Below are positions 1-15,939 of a stretch of 64,000 nt of DNA, piece after piece. The notes beneath the pieces were generated by a model. It made no database searches and had not been told where the DNA came from. It saw only the letters and a list, made by a program, of their open reading frames with translations. The stretch lies in contig VDMD01000018.1 of the NCBI GenBank assembly GCA_007026445.1, positions 124,001 through 188,000 of the forward strand. The letters run 5' to 3'. Within the stretch, counting starts at the first letter, position 1, and the number at the start of each line of letters is the position of its first letter. The position numbers and the translations under genes are program-made. Origin of the DNA: Schizophyllum amplum (Eukaryota > Basidiomycota > Agaricomycetes > Agaricales > Schizophyllaceae).

Positions 1-946
1 TTGGCCCATTGACGTGACTACACAGTCAGCCAAGTCGCTGCTTTCCAGCGCCAAGTCGGTATCGAACCTTGCTGCGTCCGTTAGCGGCAACGTTACTCTT
101 GACGGGACGAGCTTCACTAGCCTCCTTGGCGGCTTGTCCAACGGCCTTGGCCCGCTCCTTGGCTCTACGGACACGGACGAGAAGCACCTTCAGAGCCTGT
201 CGTCGCTCACTGGCGGCAACGCGAAGCGTGATGGTCAGAAGCGGGCCTACATGGCATCCGCCTCGCCCTGGTTCTTCACCCACTACGGCGCCGACACCTT
301 CAACAAGAACGTGAGTAGAGCCATACGATCGCTAATACGCAGTGCTGACAAGATCGACTAGTTCATCTACCTCGCGGACCAGCACCTGTACTCAAACCGC
401 TGGGAGAACCTGATCTCTTCCCGCGACTCCTTCGACATTGTCCAGCTTTTGACGTGGAACGACTATGGCGAGTCGCACTACATCGGCCCCATCAAGGGCG
501 ACCAGCCGAAGAGCAACGCCTGGGTCGACGGCTTCAACCACACCGCCTGGCTCGACATGACGCAGTACTACGCGACCGCCTTCAAGACCGGCTCCTTCCC
601 CGCCATTGAGAAGGACAAGCTCATCATGTGGGCGCGCCCGCACGTCGCCAGCGCCACGGCCTCGGACGCCGTTGGGAAGCCGACGAACTTCGAGCTCACG
701 GAGGACGCGGTGTGGGCGGTGGCGATGACGAGCGCACCGGCCACGGTGACGCTCAACGGCCAGACGTTTGACGTGCCCGCGGGTTTGACGAAGCTCGCGG
801 TCCCGCTGTCCGCGGGCGAGGGCATGGCGGGCTCGATCGCGCGCGACGGCACCAACACGGTGGAGCTCAACCCAGAGTTCACGTTCGAAGGCAGCCCAAA
901 GACCTACAACTACAACGCGTTTGTCGTCGGTGCGACCGCGGCATAG
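1..946 (+). CDS. GH71 alpha-1,3-glucanase (mutanase), 3' part
   Basis: C-terminal part of a secreted glycoside hydrolase family 71 enzyme, which hydrolyses alpha-1,3-glucan of fungal cell walls. Two exons are visible: up to 310 and 362-946, with a 51-nt intron at 311-361. Joining them preserves the frame and gives the GH71-like run ASPWFFTHYG...FIYLADQHLYSNRW followed by DIVQLLTWNDYGESHYIGPI, the conserved WNDYGESHY block of the family. The last 130 residues form the usual C-terminal beta-rich part. The 5' end, including any signal peptide, lies outside the window. The family call rests on motif recognition. Confidence 0.85.
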
Positions 947-1443
947 GCGGGGCGATCTTCTTTCTGGACCTCCCCCGCCTACTTCCTTCTCCCTTCACTT
1001 TTCTCCCTTCACCTTTCCGGCACGCGCATGCGCATGCTCGATCACGACGAGACGATACCCGTCATGAGCTTGCGGCTGCGCCGTGTCACGACACAGTCTC
1101 CTGACCACTAGATTGGCAGGATATCATACCTTTCGGCTCGTGCTAGCCACGGCCTCTCGCTTTTGCTGTCGACATGCTTTTTTTGTCTGACCATGTCACT
1201 GTATTTTTATCGTTTTGTTCGTTATGTATGTATGGGTACCTGGTGTACGGAGCTGGCTCATCAATGTTGTATCTTGGAATCGTCTTAGTGCGAGGTGGTC
1301 AAGAGTGCAGACAGTCCGACGCAAGTTCGATTTGATGTGTGGAAGCGCCGGCCCGCGACCCAAGCGCGGGGAGGCGTGGGAAAGGTGCACCCTTCTTGAA
1401 CCAGTGCACTGTGGTCATTGTCGTCCTCGTCGTTGCACACAAT
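947..1443. other. Intergenic, GH71 3' flank to VMA6 5' flank
   Basis: No coding exon can be supported. The first part is pyrimidine-rich, as expected for a 3' UTR. Short open frames here do not match the codon bias of the neighbours. Confidence 0.5.
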
Positions 1444-2725
1444 ATGGAGGCTCTCTTCTTCAATGTCAGTATGAATTACCGGAGACCACTGTACTGTTAT
1501 GCGTATTGACTTTACGGCGCCCAGGTTGATAACGGCTTTCTTGAGGGCATTGTGAGGGGGTTCAAGGCCGGCATCCTCACGCAGAGCCATTATGCCAACC
1601 TGACGCAGTGCGACACGCTTGAAGGTGCGGCTCATATGTCCTGCTATCAGCTACATGCACTGAATAGAGCCTCAGACTTTCGCACACAGCTGTCCGCGAC
1701 GGACTACGGCAACTTCCTCGCGAACGAGCCGCTCCCCCTCTCCACGTCTACAATCGCGGACAAGGCGACGCAGATCCTCGTCGACCAATTCAACTACCTG
1801 CGCAGCAATGCTGTTGAGCCGCTTGCGAAGTTCTTGGACTATATTACGTGCGTGGCGAGCGTAGGTCCCATCGCACGCTCTCTTACATGACACCGGCAGG
1901 TACGCGTACATGATTGACAACGTCGTGCTGCTCATCACGGGTACCCTGCACGAGCGCGATACGCATGAGCTTCTGGAGCGGTGCCACCCTCTCGGCGTGT
2001 TTGACACCATGCCGGCGCTCTGCGTTGCCACCAACGTAGAGGAGCTGTATCAGAGTGTTCTGGTCGAGACCCCCCTCGGTGCGTGCTGCGTATGGCAACC
2101 CTCGCATATACTGACTTTTACTTCAGCTCCCTACTTCCGTGACTGTCTTTCGGCCGCCGACATGGACGACCTTAACATTGAGATCATCCGCAACACGGTA
2201 TACAAAGCCTACCTCGAGGACTTCTTCCACTTCTGCTCCGGTCTCGAGGCGCCCACCTCCGAGGTTATGCACAACATCCTCGCCTTCGAAGCCGACCGCC
2301 GCACCGTCAACATCACCATCAACTCCTTCAACACCGAGCTCACGAAGGAGCAGCGCGCGAAGCTCTTCCCTGCGATCGGCCGCCTCTTCCCCGAGGGCAA
2401 CAACCAGCTCGCTAAGGCCGACGACATCGACCAGGTCCGCGCTGCGTGCGAGAGTGTCTCTGAGTACCGCTCGTTCTTCCAGGAGTCGTCGTCGGCAACG
2501 GCTAATGGCGGTGACGATCTCGGCGCAGCATCACAACTCGAGGACCGTTTCTTCACGACAGAAGTGCACCTCAACAAGCAGGCCTTCCTCCAGCAGTTTC
2601 AGTATGGTGTGTTCTACGCCTACTTGAAACTGAAGGAGCAGGAGATCAGGAATATAACGTGGATTGCAGAGTGCATCGCACAGGATGCGAGGGACAGGAT
2701 GCAGGACTTTATACCCATCTTCTGA
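1444..2725 (+). CDS. VMA6: V-type ATPase V0 subunit d
   Basis: Subunit d of the vacuolar proton pump, the cap that couples the membrane rotor to the V1 stalk. Five exons, 1444-1464, 1525-1624, 1676-1847, 1900-2078 and 2127-2725, join without a break to 356 residues, the normal length of the family (about 350). The start [19 protein letters not shown] and the run [20 protein letters not shown] are typical of subunit d. Further matches are [38 protein letters not shown] and the C-terminal [11 protein letters not shown]. All introns are 51-60 nt except the fourth (48 nt). A second V-ATPase subunit gene, VMA11, lies at 49.2 kb. The gene is intact. Confidence 0.95.
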
Positions 2726-2909
2726 GTACGGTCATAGGATGAGCAATTCGTGTATCTATCACCTTGGATGTGCGTCTGAATATGCACGCAATAAAGCCCG
2801 GAGGTTTTTGGCCTTAACCTTCCAATCACGTGATTACGCTTTGTCCGAGTATGATTGGCATGTTGAACTTCGGGTCGCCTCCTCGACCTCTTCTGCACGT
2901 CTTCAGAGC

Positions 2910-2914
2910 AAAAA
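2910..2914 (-). terminator. Pol III oligo-T terminator of tRNA-His
   Basis: A run of five T on the minus strand, 29 nt past the mature 3' end of the tRNA, preceded by another TTTT. This is a normal RNA polymerase III stop. Confidence 0.55.
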
Positions 2915-2943
2915 GCAAAAGAAAGGCGGAAGTCTTTCGACTT

Positions 2944-3036
2944 GTCGGTAGCAGGAATCGAACCTGCGGCTCCTCGGAACGAATGGGTGTACACAAGCGC
3001 CACAACGAGGTGATTTAACCCCTAATCGATACCGAC
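2944..3036 (-). tRNA. tRNA-His (GTG) with a 22-nt intron
   Basis: The minus strand folds as a tRNA. The acceptor stem GTCGGTA pairs perfectly with TACCGAC. The D stem GATT/AATC encloses AGGGGTTA. The anticodon stem is CCTCG/CGAGG, the T arm GCAGG-TTCGATT-CCTGC. The anticodon loop reads TTGTGG followed by 22 extra bases before the last loop base, so the anticodon is GTG (histidine) and the intron sits at the canonical position after nucleotide 37. The mature length is 71 nt before addition of G-1 and CCA. The discriminator base is A, as in yeast tRNA-His. Confidence 0.9.
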
Positions 3037-3588
3037 CATACAATTCAGCGTCAGTAAAGATTATAACCATAATAAGACGGTGCCTGGTCTCAACGACTCA
3101 ACATTACCTGGAGTTCAAGTCATGCTATCTGCAGGCTGCTGGAGATAACCCAACTGTTCTGAGAAACCTCAAACGATTCACTGTTCAGATTTCAGACTCA
3201 CCTTGCTCCGCGTGACCGTGACTGTTGAACTCGACTGTCGCCGTGACATAATGATGTCGCCTGGCCACAATGCCGCCACATCTCGCTTCTTGCTTCCTGC
3301 TTCCAATGGCTTCTTCAGACGCCGATGAAGAGCTCAGTGGGCTTGCTAAGCGTCTGCGTGCTGACATCTCTTCCAGCGAGGCGACGACTATCCTGGACTC
3401 CATCAGGGATTTGTTGCGCTCTAAACGCCCTTTCCGTGGGTTATATGTCCGCACGGTGCGATGGTTGCAGTAACACGCGCGTTACAGTTATGGTACAGAA
3501 GGCATGTACATAGTCATTCGGTTCGTCAATACGTAACGAAAGCGGCCCTTCGCGAGGGAACGCTCCGGAAGCGTGGTGCACTCGCAGA
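3037..3588. other. Intergenic between tRNA-His and the PKC 3' end
   Basis: Holds the PKC 3' flank. A 56-codon ATG frame at 3306-3473 is present but has no recognisable similarity and is not called. Confidence 0.4.
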
Positions 3589-7363
<3,775 letters not shown>

Positions 7364-7605
7364 GGCCGATGGGCAGATATAGTGTGGGCCGCGGGGGCGC
7401 TGGCGTCGGCGTCGGCGGCGGCGATGGTGGCTGCTGGGAGCAACCAATGCTGGCCCAGCCTCGAAATCTGAAATCAGTCGACCGCTGCGATGCTGTGGGC
7501 GTGACGGCACGGCTTTGTGACACCGATAACGCACCATCACCAAGTCACGCGCGACCGCGACGCGACGCGACCCAACGCGGCTTGCTCTCGACGTCGACGG
7601 CAGCG

Positions 7606-7908
7606 ATGCCCACCGTCTCGTGCTCGACCCGCGCCATCGCCTCCTCCGACCACAACGCCCTCCAGCTCAGCGCAACGCACTATCTGACTGCGGGCGAGCC
7701 CTCCGCACGCGTCTTTGCCCGCAAAGCTGCGCTCCCCGACGGCGTCGATGTCCGGGCCCCCTCTGGCGTCGTTCTCGCACTGCGAGGCAGTGTTGACCGC
7801 GAGAGGCTATCCCCCAGCGCTCTATGCAAATCGGAACTCGTGCAATACTTCCATGACTTTCTCAATACTGCAAGCGTCTCGCACTTCTTCGTTGCCCCTG
7901 ATCGTTGA
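7606..7908 (+). CDS. Hypothetical ORF, possible upstream exon
   Basis: A 100-codon ATG frame whose first 65 codons are strongly GC3-biased like real exons of this genome. The last part is less biased, so the true exon may end near 7790 and splice onward. No family resemblance was found. It is divergent from PKC1, 243 bp from its ATG, and could be a small separate gene or a 5' exon of the acidic protein that follows. Confidence 0.3.
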   Translation: MPTVSCSTRAIASSDHNALQLSATHYLTAGEPSARVFARKAALPDGVDVRAPSGVVLALRGSVDRERLSPSALCKSELVQYFHDFLNTASVSHFFVAPDR

Positions 7909-8017
7909 CCTTTGGTACAGCATGCTACTCAGCTAGGCTTAGCCCAGGTCAACGATGTGTGCTGTGATGGACAGGACGGTCTTCCTCGGCGTATGAGGCC
8001 TTCAATTACACGCATAT

Positions 8018-11000
8018 ATGCGCGTCCTTGACAATTCTGCAGTACGCCTCGACGTGCAGGGATGCCCCACTGTTGGAGAAACAAGCTCGAGTCTATCCTT
8101 GTCTCTTATCAACGTGCATTTCAAGTGGACCACAAGTAGCGACTCTCCCGGAACGGAACATAGCAGCCCATTCGCCGCCCGCTTGACCCTCGCCCACCGC
8201 GCTCTTTTGGAAGAGGCGGTCCGCCGCTTCGTCACATATCACCTCGTCAGGTCAGATGGGCTCGCCAACTTATGCATATGTACATGGCTCATATCTCGTC
8301 ACCCAGGCGCTATCCGCTCATCTTCGGCACATGGCGCGACGTATGTAAGCCTCTATCGGCCTCCGCGCGGTCACTTACCATCATCGGCAGCAAATGGACG
8401 TGGAGGTAGCCCTCTCCGCGAAGATTTATCGGTCGATCGCGTCAATCATCGCTCGCTCGTCCAACGACGAGTTCCGTACGGGTTGCAGTCGTCTGCTAAG
8501 GGTACGTCGGCCTCCGCGTAACCGTGCGTCTCTATATCGACTGCATTTTAGAAACTCCGCCGCCAGCGCAAGGCTGCCGCTGTATCGTCCGCTGCGTCCC
8601 TTCAAGAGTATATGGGCACCATATACGAACCTTCGGATGAGGTCTTGGACGACGAGGACCCCGATCTGGCAGCTTTGCAGTTCGGCATGGAACGGCTGTA
8701 TCGTGCGAGTATCAAGCGCCCTGGGTTCAAGGTCAGCGGGACGCGCCTTCTTCGCATTTTTCCGCCCTTGTCCTCGCTTACGCCCCCGCAGGAATCCCAC
8801 CGCGCCCGCGCACGCCGCGACTCGGACGCAGATAATGAGGAGCTCACCCTCGCTGTTCACCGGCCAGCAAAGTCCGCTCCGGGTCAGGTGGAGAGTGGGT
8901 ACGCGGGCGTGGACCTGCCCCAGGCGCATGAGGACCTGCAGTTGGCACCTGCGGACGACGACTCGCTGTGGGCAGCTGGAGATCAGCTGTCGACGTCCGC
9001 GGACTTGCCATCGACATCAATGGACCTGCTGTCAACGCCCATGGATGACGATTCGCTGTGGGTGGGCTTGGACCCTGAACCACGCACGGTACCGCCTCCA
9101 GCGGCTATGGACATGACCTTCAACGAAGACGCGACGGGATGGACGCCGTTGATTTTGACGGGCCCTGGTCGCCAGACTGTGACGGGCCGTGGTCACCAGC
9201 AGCGGCCGACCTCGAGACCCACAATGCCTTCAGAGACGACCCGGCCTTCAGAGACGACCAAGCCTTCGAGGACGACCAAGCCTTTCACGAACAGCGGAGA
9301 TCGTCTTCTGACATGTCCGTCTACGAATCTGACGAGATCTCCGTCTACGAGTCTGCCGACATTCCCGTCTATGAGTCCTCTGACATATCCGTCTACGAGT
9401 CTGACGACTCGTTCTCGCTCGATTGCCTCGGCGATAATCCCTCTTCGCTCGACTGTGCCGATGCTGCGACGTTTCGGAGATACCCTGGCGCTTCTCGCAG
9501 CGACGATCATCCGCACTTGCTGGGTTATGCGGCAAGCGCTGGTCCTGACGACGCGTCGATGAATCACCACCCGCCGGATTTGTCTCTTTCGCCGGACTCG
9601 AATTCTCCATCGTCGAGCTCTCGTAATTATGCTGGCGACGTCTTGAACCCTATCGACGTGGATTTTTGCGACAACTCTTTGCTCGATCTGTTCCCTCCAG
9701 AATATGTTCAGGACGACTCTCCGCTTCACGGCGATCATCTGTCGCTTCGCGATACACCCCATGGCCGCGTCGATGCTCCTGCCGCTGAACACGCTGTTGC
9801 TCATGCCAGTGGACACGAAGACCTTCACATGGACACTGACGACGACGATGCTGACTGCCACTCACCTCCCGCGAAATCTGAACCGGACGCCGCTTCGGAC
9901 TCCTACGCTCTTGACGAAGATCAAGTTCTAGAATTCTGGGATCCTCGCTCAGAATATGAAGATACCTCGGAGCTGGCTTGCTGCGCCGACGCTAAGGACG
10001 ACGAGGACGACGAGGATTGGTATCTCGGTGAAGACACTCCTCTTGCTGGCCTACCTCTGCCGTCTGCGGCGCCCGTGTCTCTTCCTCGCCCGTTACTCCC
10101 TTGGAATACCTCTCAATCATCCTCTGATATCGCGCAAGCATCTCTAGATACCTCGCAGCCATCGCCAGATACCTCGCAAGCATCTTCAAGCACCTCGCCT
10201 TGCTCCTATACCGCATTCTCACCGCCCGGTCCGGCTTCCGTCGAACGGAGGACCTCCCCTGGGCCAAGACTCGCGACTACAACAACGCCGGATCCCTGCT
10301 CGTCATCGCCGGATTGCTACTCGTCATCGACACGTCTATCTTCGCCCTCGATTCTTGGCGCGAGTCCTGTCTCGTCCTCATCCGAGTCAGCTGGTCCTGC
10401 GTTCTTGTTGCCACGCTCTGTATCCGACGAGCGTCATACCGCTAGGGTCCTCGCCAGACCGGAGGACGGGGAGTCCTCGTCCCTCGCCGTTGAGAGGCCG
10501 CCGAGAACGAACTATAGCGATGAAGCGATGTTTCTGTTTGAGGACGACCGGGACGAGGATGATATACTCCAGGACATCGACATGGACGTACCGTTGGGCG
10601 CCTGTAATCCTTCACTTGACGCTGGTGCTTCTCGTTCACGCGCTCGCGCTTTCTCGCCAGACATACATTTTCCTCCTCAGGCTCTAGACGGTCGCGTTTC
10701 TCCTCGCGAACGACGCGCTTCCTCTCTCGAACACTCCGCTGCTCTCGAACACTGTGCATCCCCTCTGGGGCCATGCTCGCCGCTTCTCCCCGCGCACTCG
10801 ACGAGCCTCGCTCCAGGCCTATCGGACACGTTCCCAGCTATGTGGCACGGGTGCCCCACCCAGTCGAACATGTACTTCGCCGAGTCGGACGCGTGCCCAA
10901 CGGAGATGGATGCGTGTACACTTCTTTCGGACGCCCGTGACGTGCTAGACCTCGATGACGACTTCGACTGCTCTGCTGACTCAGGCCTGGGCGGGCTGGG

Positions 11001-11742
11001 CGCCAGGCCTTTGGGTGGACTCGGTAGCAGCCGATTAGGTGGGCTTCACGGCGGAGCAGACAACGAACTTCAGGATGCAGGAAAGCTCAATCGTTTTGCG
11101 CTTTATCTGCCCGAGACGGCGGCGGTCTGTAATCTGGGCGAAACCATCGCTGCGCTGGAGTCTGGCAGTCAAGTGGCGATCTATAGCGACGACGTACCTG
11201 CGCTCGGCTTGACGCAATGCCACTCCGGCAGCGACGTCGAAGGCACCCTTGGAGTCGCACCTAAGGGCGTCGAACCTACACAGGACCTCGTCGAAGCTGC
11301 CTCTCTTCTCGTCGCGGGTGTCGTCAGCCCACAGGGAAGCACCGCTGATCAGACTCTAGGCTTCGGCGCAGCTGCGTTGGTCCCTCCCGAAGGCAGCCTG
11401 CGCATCAAAAAGGTCTCGCGCACGACAGGCGCCCAATGCGCCACAGACTCCCTGCGGGTCAACGGCGCCGTACACACTTCAAATACCCTACGAATGGATG
11501 ACGATGGCCTGCGCTTCGAGATAGGCATGGGCGCAGTCGGCGTGAACGCTGCAGTTGGTATCACTGATACTAATATCAGCAGCCTTGCAGCCGCCCTGCG
11601 TACAGACGAGGCACCCTTCATATCGCCGGAGGACGATATTTGGAGCGATGATGTTGACGACGACGATATGCGGGGAATGGCGGACGATGCACTTTTCTTT
11701 AACGAAGACGACGCCGGAGTGGACCGGCACTTGGGTGTATGA
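8018..11742 (+). CDS. Long acidic Ser/Asp-rich protein, unknown function
   Basis: I do not recognise this protein. Proposed exons are 8018-8250, 8307-8340, 8391-8501, 8552-8731, 8792-9057 and about 9129-11742, giving near 1145 residues. The first 200 residues look folded and basic (EEAVRRFVTYHLVRRYPLIFG, KIYRSIASIIARSS, LRKLRRQRKAA). The rest is a low-complexity chain rich in D, E, S and P. It contains short tandem repeats: AFRDD/QAFEDD four times near 9220-9290, a VYES unit four times near 9320-9410, and DTSQ units near 10130-10195. The first four introns are 50-60 nt. The fifth junction is uncertain: a donor at 9058 with acceptor 9101 or 9128 restores the frame. The 5' end is also uncertain. 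Such composition suggests an intrinsically disordered regulator, but that is inference only. Confidence 0.65.
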
Positions 11743-12616
11743 CCGTTACTTGCTTAACGATTGCCTAACGACGAGGTGAATACATATCGTCTCCTCAGAC
11801 TCAGACTGGTCGCGACTCACGATTACCGGAAGGCGTACGCCGCAGTGAGATAACTTGGGGGATTCATAGGTGGCGTCTGATTCTTCTGTCCATTCAAAGG
11901 CGCTTAACGCAGGGCTTGCAGCGTTTGCCTTTCATGAGTGGGATGCTTCGTTCATACTCCTGCATGGGCTTTCCCTCACTTCTATATTCGGTGAATCGGT
12001 TTGTATTCGGCCATTCCCTATGCGAGTGAGCGTTGCTGGCAGCATCGCCTACAGCCTCGTGCATGATGCACAACTGCGGCTTGGAGATAGTGGAGCGCGA
12101 TTGAGTGCGCCTGAGCTCGGAGAGCTGCAGGGTTATGGCATATGCGTGGAATTTACACGGAATGTGTTTGGAGTACAGTTGGGCGCGTGTGACCTTGAAG
12201 TCCGCATCGTGGCCGTCGCTTACTTGCATTTGCGTATAAAGCTAGGAGCAACCGCGGAGGACTGCAAATTCAAGGGGAGGTACAGAATAGCCTGAACCGG
12301 CCAACAAAGAGCAGATTGTGTGCGAAAATCTATGATGGAAGTTCAAGGAGATGCAGCACCGCCACCAGCGATCCCCGTATGGCAGGACGACGTCAGTTGA
12401 AACTCCGACTGCGGCTCCGCTCTTTATATAGCTTGCGAGCGCAACAGGTGTCCCAAGTTTGTTCTCGAACTTGAACTCGCGACCACCGCCCTTTCTGTCG
12501 AGATCCGTCTCCGTCTCCCCGTTTCTCTTTCCCGAGTCTTTCGCCGCTCAGGCGCGGTAGCTACCGTCATCCAAGGGACCACCGTCATCCAAGAGGGTTT
12601 CACCGTAACGACCGTC
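11743..12616. other. Intergenic, upstream of the endosulfine gene
   Basis: No supported gene. A long open frame at 11870-12295 lacks an early ATG and family resemblance. The last 200 bp act as the IGO promoter. Confidence 0.45.
12421..12431 (+). promoter_or_regulatory. TATA-like element upstream of IGO
   Basis: CTTTATATAGC lies about 190 bp before the ATG at 12617, a plausible TATA box for a transcript with a leader of about 160 nt. Sequence match only. Confidence 0.35.
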
Positions 12617-13344
12617 ATGCACCCGGCCAAGCTGAAGAAGATCGACACCAGCGTGCGTACCCGCGCGCCCCCTGCCACCGCCCCTTCAGCGCTGACGATC
12701 CCCTCTGCAGGCGTTCTCCGAGCAGGAGAAGCAGCTCTTTGCCAAGTACGGCAAGGTGCCGACGCACAAGAATGTGCTGATGAAGATGCAGAAGGTGCGC
12801 CGTGCGTGCGCCACATGTCTTGGCCGTGCCGCGTGTTTCGGTGTCAAGGCATGGGGCTGATCCTTCCGCGCAGGATCGCAAGTACTTTGACTCGGGCGAC
12901 TACGCTCTGTCGAAGGCCGGCGTGGCGCCGCAGAACACCGTCGGCACGGCGATCCCCAATCCTGAGAAGTGCGTATTCATCAGTTCATATCTGTGTAATG
13001 CGCAACCATCCCGTCTGCCCTCCATCGATACTCTCTCCATCGGCCGGCGCGCTGTTCATTGTCATGCCAGTGATCATCATCACACATACGCAATCATCTA
13101 CATACCTCATTTTCCCTCCGTTCATGGTTTTCGATTCATCCGCATACTGACCCTTACCCTCAGCATCCCGCACGCTTCGTCTCCCGCCGGGAATGGGCAC
13201 AGCAACAACAACAACAACATGTCGACGTCTCCCACCAACCCGACGAGCCCGATCAACAAGGAGAGCGGCCGCGCCCCCGACGAGCTTCCCGAGCTGCCCA
13301 AGTCCCCCGTTTCGCCGCCCGCGGTCGAGGTCGGCGGCGATTGA
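12617..13344 (+). CDS. IGO1: Endosulfine/ARPP-19 family PP2A-B55 inhibitor
   Basis: Small phosphoprotein that, after phosphorylation by the Rim15/Greatwall kinase, inhibits PP2A-B55 and helps quiescence entry and mitotic control. Four exons, 12617-12652, 12711-12794, 12874-12968 and 13164-13344, give 131 residues. The family core is present: FSEQEKQLFAKYGKVPTHKN, then DRKYFDSGDYALSKAG, whose FDSGDY holds the target serine. An Asn run (NNNNN) and a Ser/Pro-rich tail follow. The last intron is 195 nt, longer than usual here. The frame is intact through all junctions. Confidence 0.9.
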
Positions 13345-14018
13345 GCGCGGCGCTGGCTGGCCAGCTCCGAACAACACGGGCACCCACATCACGATCACGG
13401 AGCCTGCGCAAGATTGACGGAGCCCACGCCAACCACGACCACAGGGCCTGCGCCCATTACAGTCACCGTGCGCAGGCTTCTGCACCCCCTTCCTGTACCT
13501 TATTCCCCAACCTAGTCCATAGTTCCAGACCTGCCCGCACGATCTCGTACCAGGATCTCGTACCGTCATCTACGTGCGACCGACTTCCAGGCGACGATCC
13601 CATTTGTACCTTCATGCGACATGGCACTGTCAATCGACGGGCATCACTCTTGTCGACGTGCATCCGCCCATCTACTGCGCGGGCAGCGCTGCGTTATTGT
13701 TTGCCCCCATGCTTCTGCCATCATCATGCTTGTCGGAAATTGTACCAGTACGCTGCGATATGGGAATGTATACGATGAGGAGTTGAGAGAATAGTAATGG
13801 GATAGATGGAATCTTGCTATGGACGTTGTATGGGTCAGTACAAGTTGCTCGCACGACGAAAGCATCGAGTCCATGACACCGAGGACCAGATTGAGGTTGT
13901 ACGGAGGTTCTCATTCGAAGAACTTGATAGATTAAACCTGGATTAAACAGCGCCTCAAGGGTCCGACCTTCAGGTAGGTCCTTCCCCGTCGTTCGCTTTC
14001 TTGTCCTACACGACAGCC
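13345..14018. other. Intergenic between convergent IGO and F-box genes
   Basis: Shared 3' flank. Nothing supportable on either strand. Confidence 0.5.
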
Positions 14019-15315
14019 CTACACTATCAATACTGCAATATCTGGCCACCAGCATTCGAGCGCGCGGTACTCGTCAGCCCCTAGTCCTATGTGCGTCGTG
14101 GCTCGGATTCGCAGTGTCTGTAACGCTCGATGGCCTGCGAGCGGCTGGATGTGGCAGGCACGGATGCACCACTCTTTGCTGAGCCCGAGTTGAATGCGTA
14201 GATCTTTGAGCGTCGTTGGCGCGCAGCGCGCGCCGATGTGGTCGATGAGGCATTGCATGGCGCCCGAGGGAATCGTGTGGCGTAAATCCTTGAAGGTGAA
14301 CGACTCAATCTTACGTGGGCCGCCCCACATGTTCATGAAGATACACGCAAAGGGGACCAAGACGCGGTGGAAGGTAAGGTGGCGCAGCGCGGGGAACACT
14401 GGCTGGCCGTCGAGTAATGCACTGGAAGCTTTCAAGTCCCCGGGGGCGCGCAACGCGAGGATCCAGCTGGGTGGTGGCGCGTCGCTGGATTCGTAGAGTG
14501 TGAGCGAGGTGAGGGAGCGGTTGAGGCCGAGGGCTGCGACGACGACATGCATGGCATACGGATCCGTCAGGCGAAGATCCAGCGATGCACGCGTCAGGGT
14601 ACGCAGGTCGAAGAAAGCTTGAATTAGTATAGTAGTGGGCATGGTAGGGGAGAGGCTGCTGAGGTGTATTTCCTTGACGTGCGGGCAGCGCTGGAGGATG
14701 TGGTCCACGTTGTCTGCGGTGAACGTGGCGTTGTCTTTTAGAACGAGCCTGTGTACGGTCGGCGAAGCCAGTAAGTCGATCATAGACTCATCGGACAAAG
14801 CTTCAGTGAACGTGAATGACAAGATGCGAAGCGAGGGGAGAAGCGGGGACGGCGGCGGACACGCTAAGATGATGTCCCGCATTGTATCGGGAAGCCCGTT
14901 CTCGGATACGTAGTGGTACGCCTTGATGTATCGCAAAACCCGGAGCGCATGCGCCCAATCCTGATCGCTTAGCGGACGGGTGAACGTCTGTAGGCTTTGT
15001 CAGTAGTGCAAGGTATGTGGGCGGCACAAGATATAGGCGTACCAGTGCATAAGGTCGCGACACTGTTGGCATCGCCTGCCAAGCATCAACGGGGAGAAGC
15101 CGCCAGATGACGCGGGGCTCGACGACTACCTCCCACAGCAGAGGCGTTGCGAGCCCGTTCCAAAGGCGACAGACGAGGGTGAGAGGGTGGAGCGTCTTTG
15201 ATTGGTCTTTCCACAGAGCGGTCTTCGATGGGTCGGTGAGATCCTCGGGCAAGACAGGAGCGAGATGATTGAATATCTCGTTGAGTAATTCGGGTATGTC
15301 GACGGGGCTCGTCAT
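14019..15315 (-). CDS. F-box-like protein
   Basis: Two exons, 15043-15315 and 14019-14987 (55-nt intron), give 413 residues. The N-terminus fits a degenerate F-box: IPELLNEIFNHLAP, then LTLVCRLWNGLATPLLWEVV. A leucine-rich C-terminal part follows, with irregular repeats (LRILSFTFTEALSD, VKEIHLSSLSP, LRTLTRASLDLRL, LTSLTLYES). Such F-box/LRR proteins are heavily expanded in mushroom genomes and are thought to be substrate adaptors of SCF ubiquitin ligases. Substrate unknown. The frame is intact. Confidence 0.75.
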
Positions 15316-15939
15316 GGTGGAAGGTGGACAGGCAAGGCGGCCGAAATACTTGCAAGGAGTCAACGTTGAACATACGATCGCGCGGTCTGGCAGAAAGACG
15401 TCTGGACCGCCTGGATACAGCAGGCGGAGACCATCAAAGAGTCAGACCAACGGCTTGTAGCGTTGAACGTGCCGTTCAGACAGACGATACCAACAACTTC
15501 AAGGGCACCCTGACGCGGACGACCCACGTGACCGCGAGCGACACCAGAAAGTTTGTTCGTATTTGTGCGTCGCGCGGACAATATTTTCGTAGTCCATCTA
15601 GGACCATCCACCGTATATGTAGGCTAGTTCTGCCTGTTCTGTGTAGATCTGCTATCCCCCCTTCAGCACTCCATCCTCGCAATCCTCTTGGATGGGAGGC
15701 CTCCCTGTAGCCGACTCTGGCGGCCAGCTGCGCTGCAGTCGTTCTGCAGGCTGGCGAGAGTGTTGGGTGTGTTCGCTGGACAAAGACGCGTCTCGGCATG
15801 CGGTCAATCTCAAATGATGCGGACTGGGAGAGCGCGCTTTTCGGGGTCGAGCAGCCGAGACTGCAGTAAATTTCAGTCAACGGATGCATGGAAACACCGT
15901 AGTACAATTACCAGCACAATAGGCGACGCTTCTTCGCCT
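15316..15939. other. Intergenic, F-box 5' flank and DAD1 3' flank
   Basis: No coding signal found. Contains the F-box gene promoter. Confidence 0.45.

Noticed and set aside
3306..3473. 56-codon ORF beside the PKC 3' end
   Set aside because: No similarity, weak codon bias, and position in an intergenic gap. Not enough to call a gene.
9193..9861. Long minus-strand ORF opposite the acidic protein
   Set aside because: A shadow frame. The plus strand has the biased composition and the longer frame.
11870..12295. 141-codon open frame on the plus strand
   Set aside because: It starts with GTG, not used for initiation in fungi, the first ATG is far inside, and no family pattern is visible.
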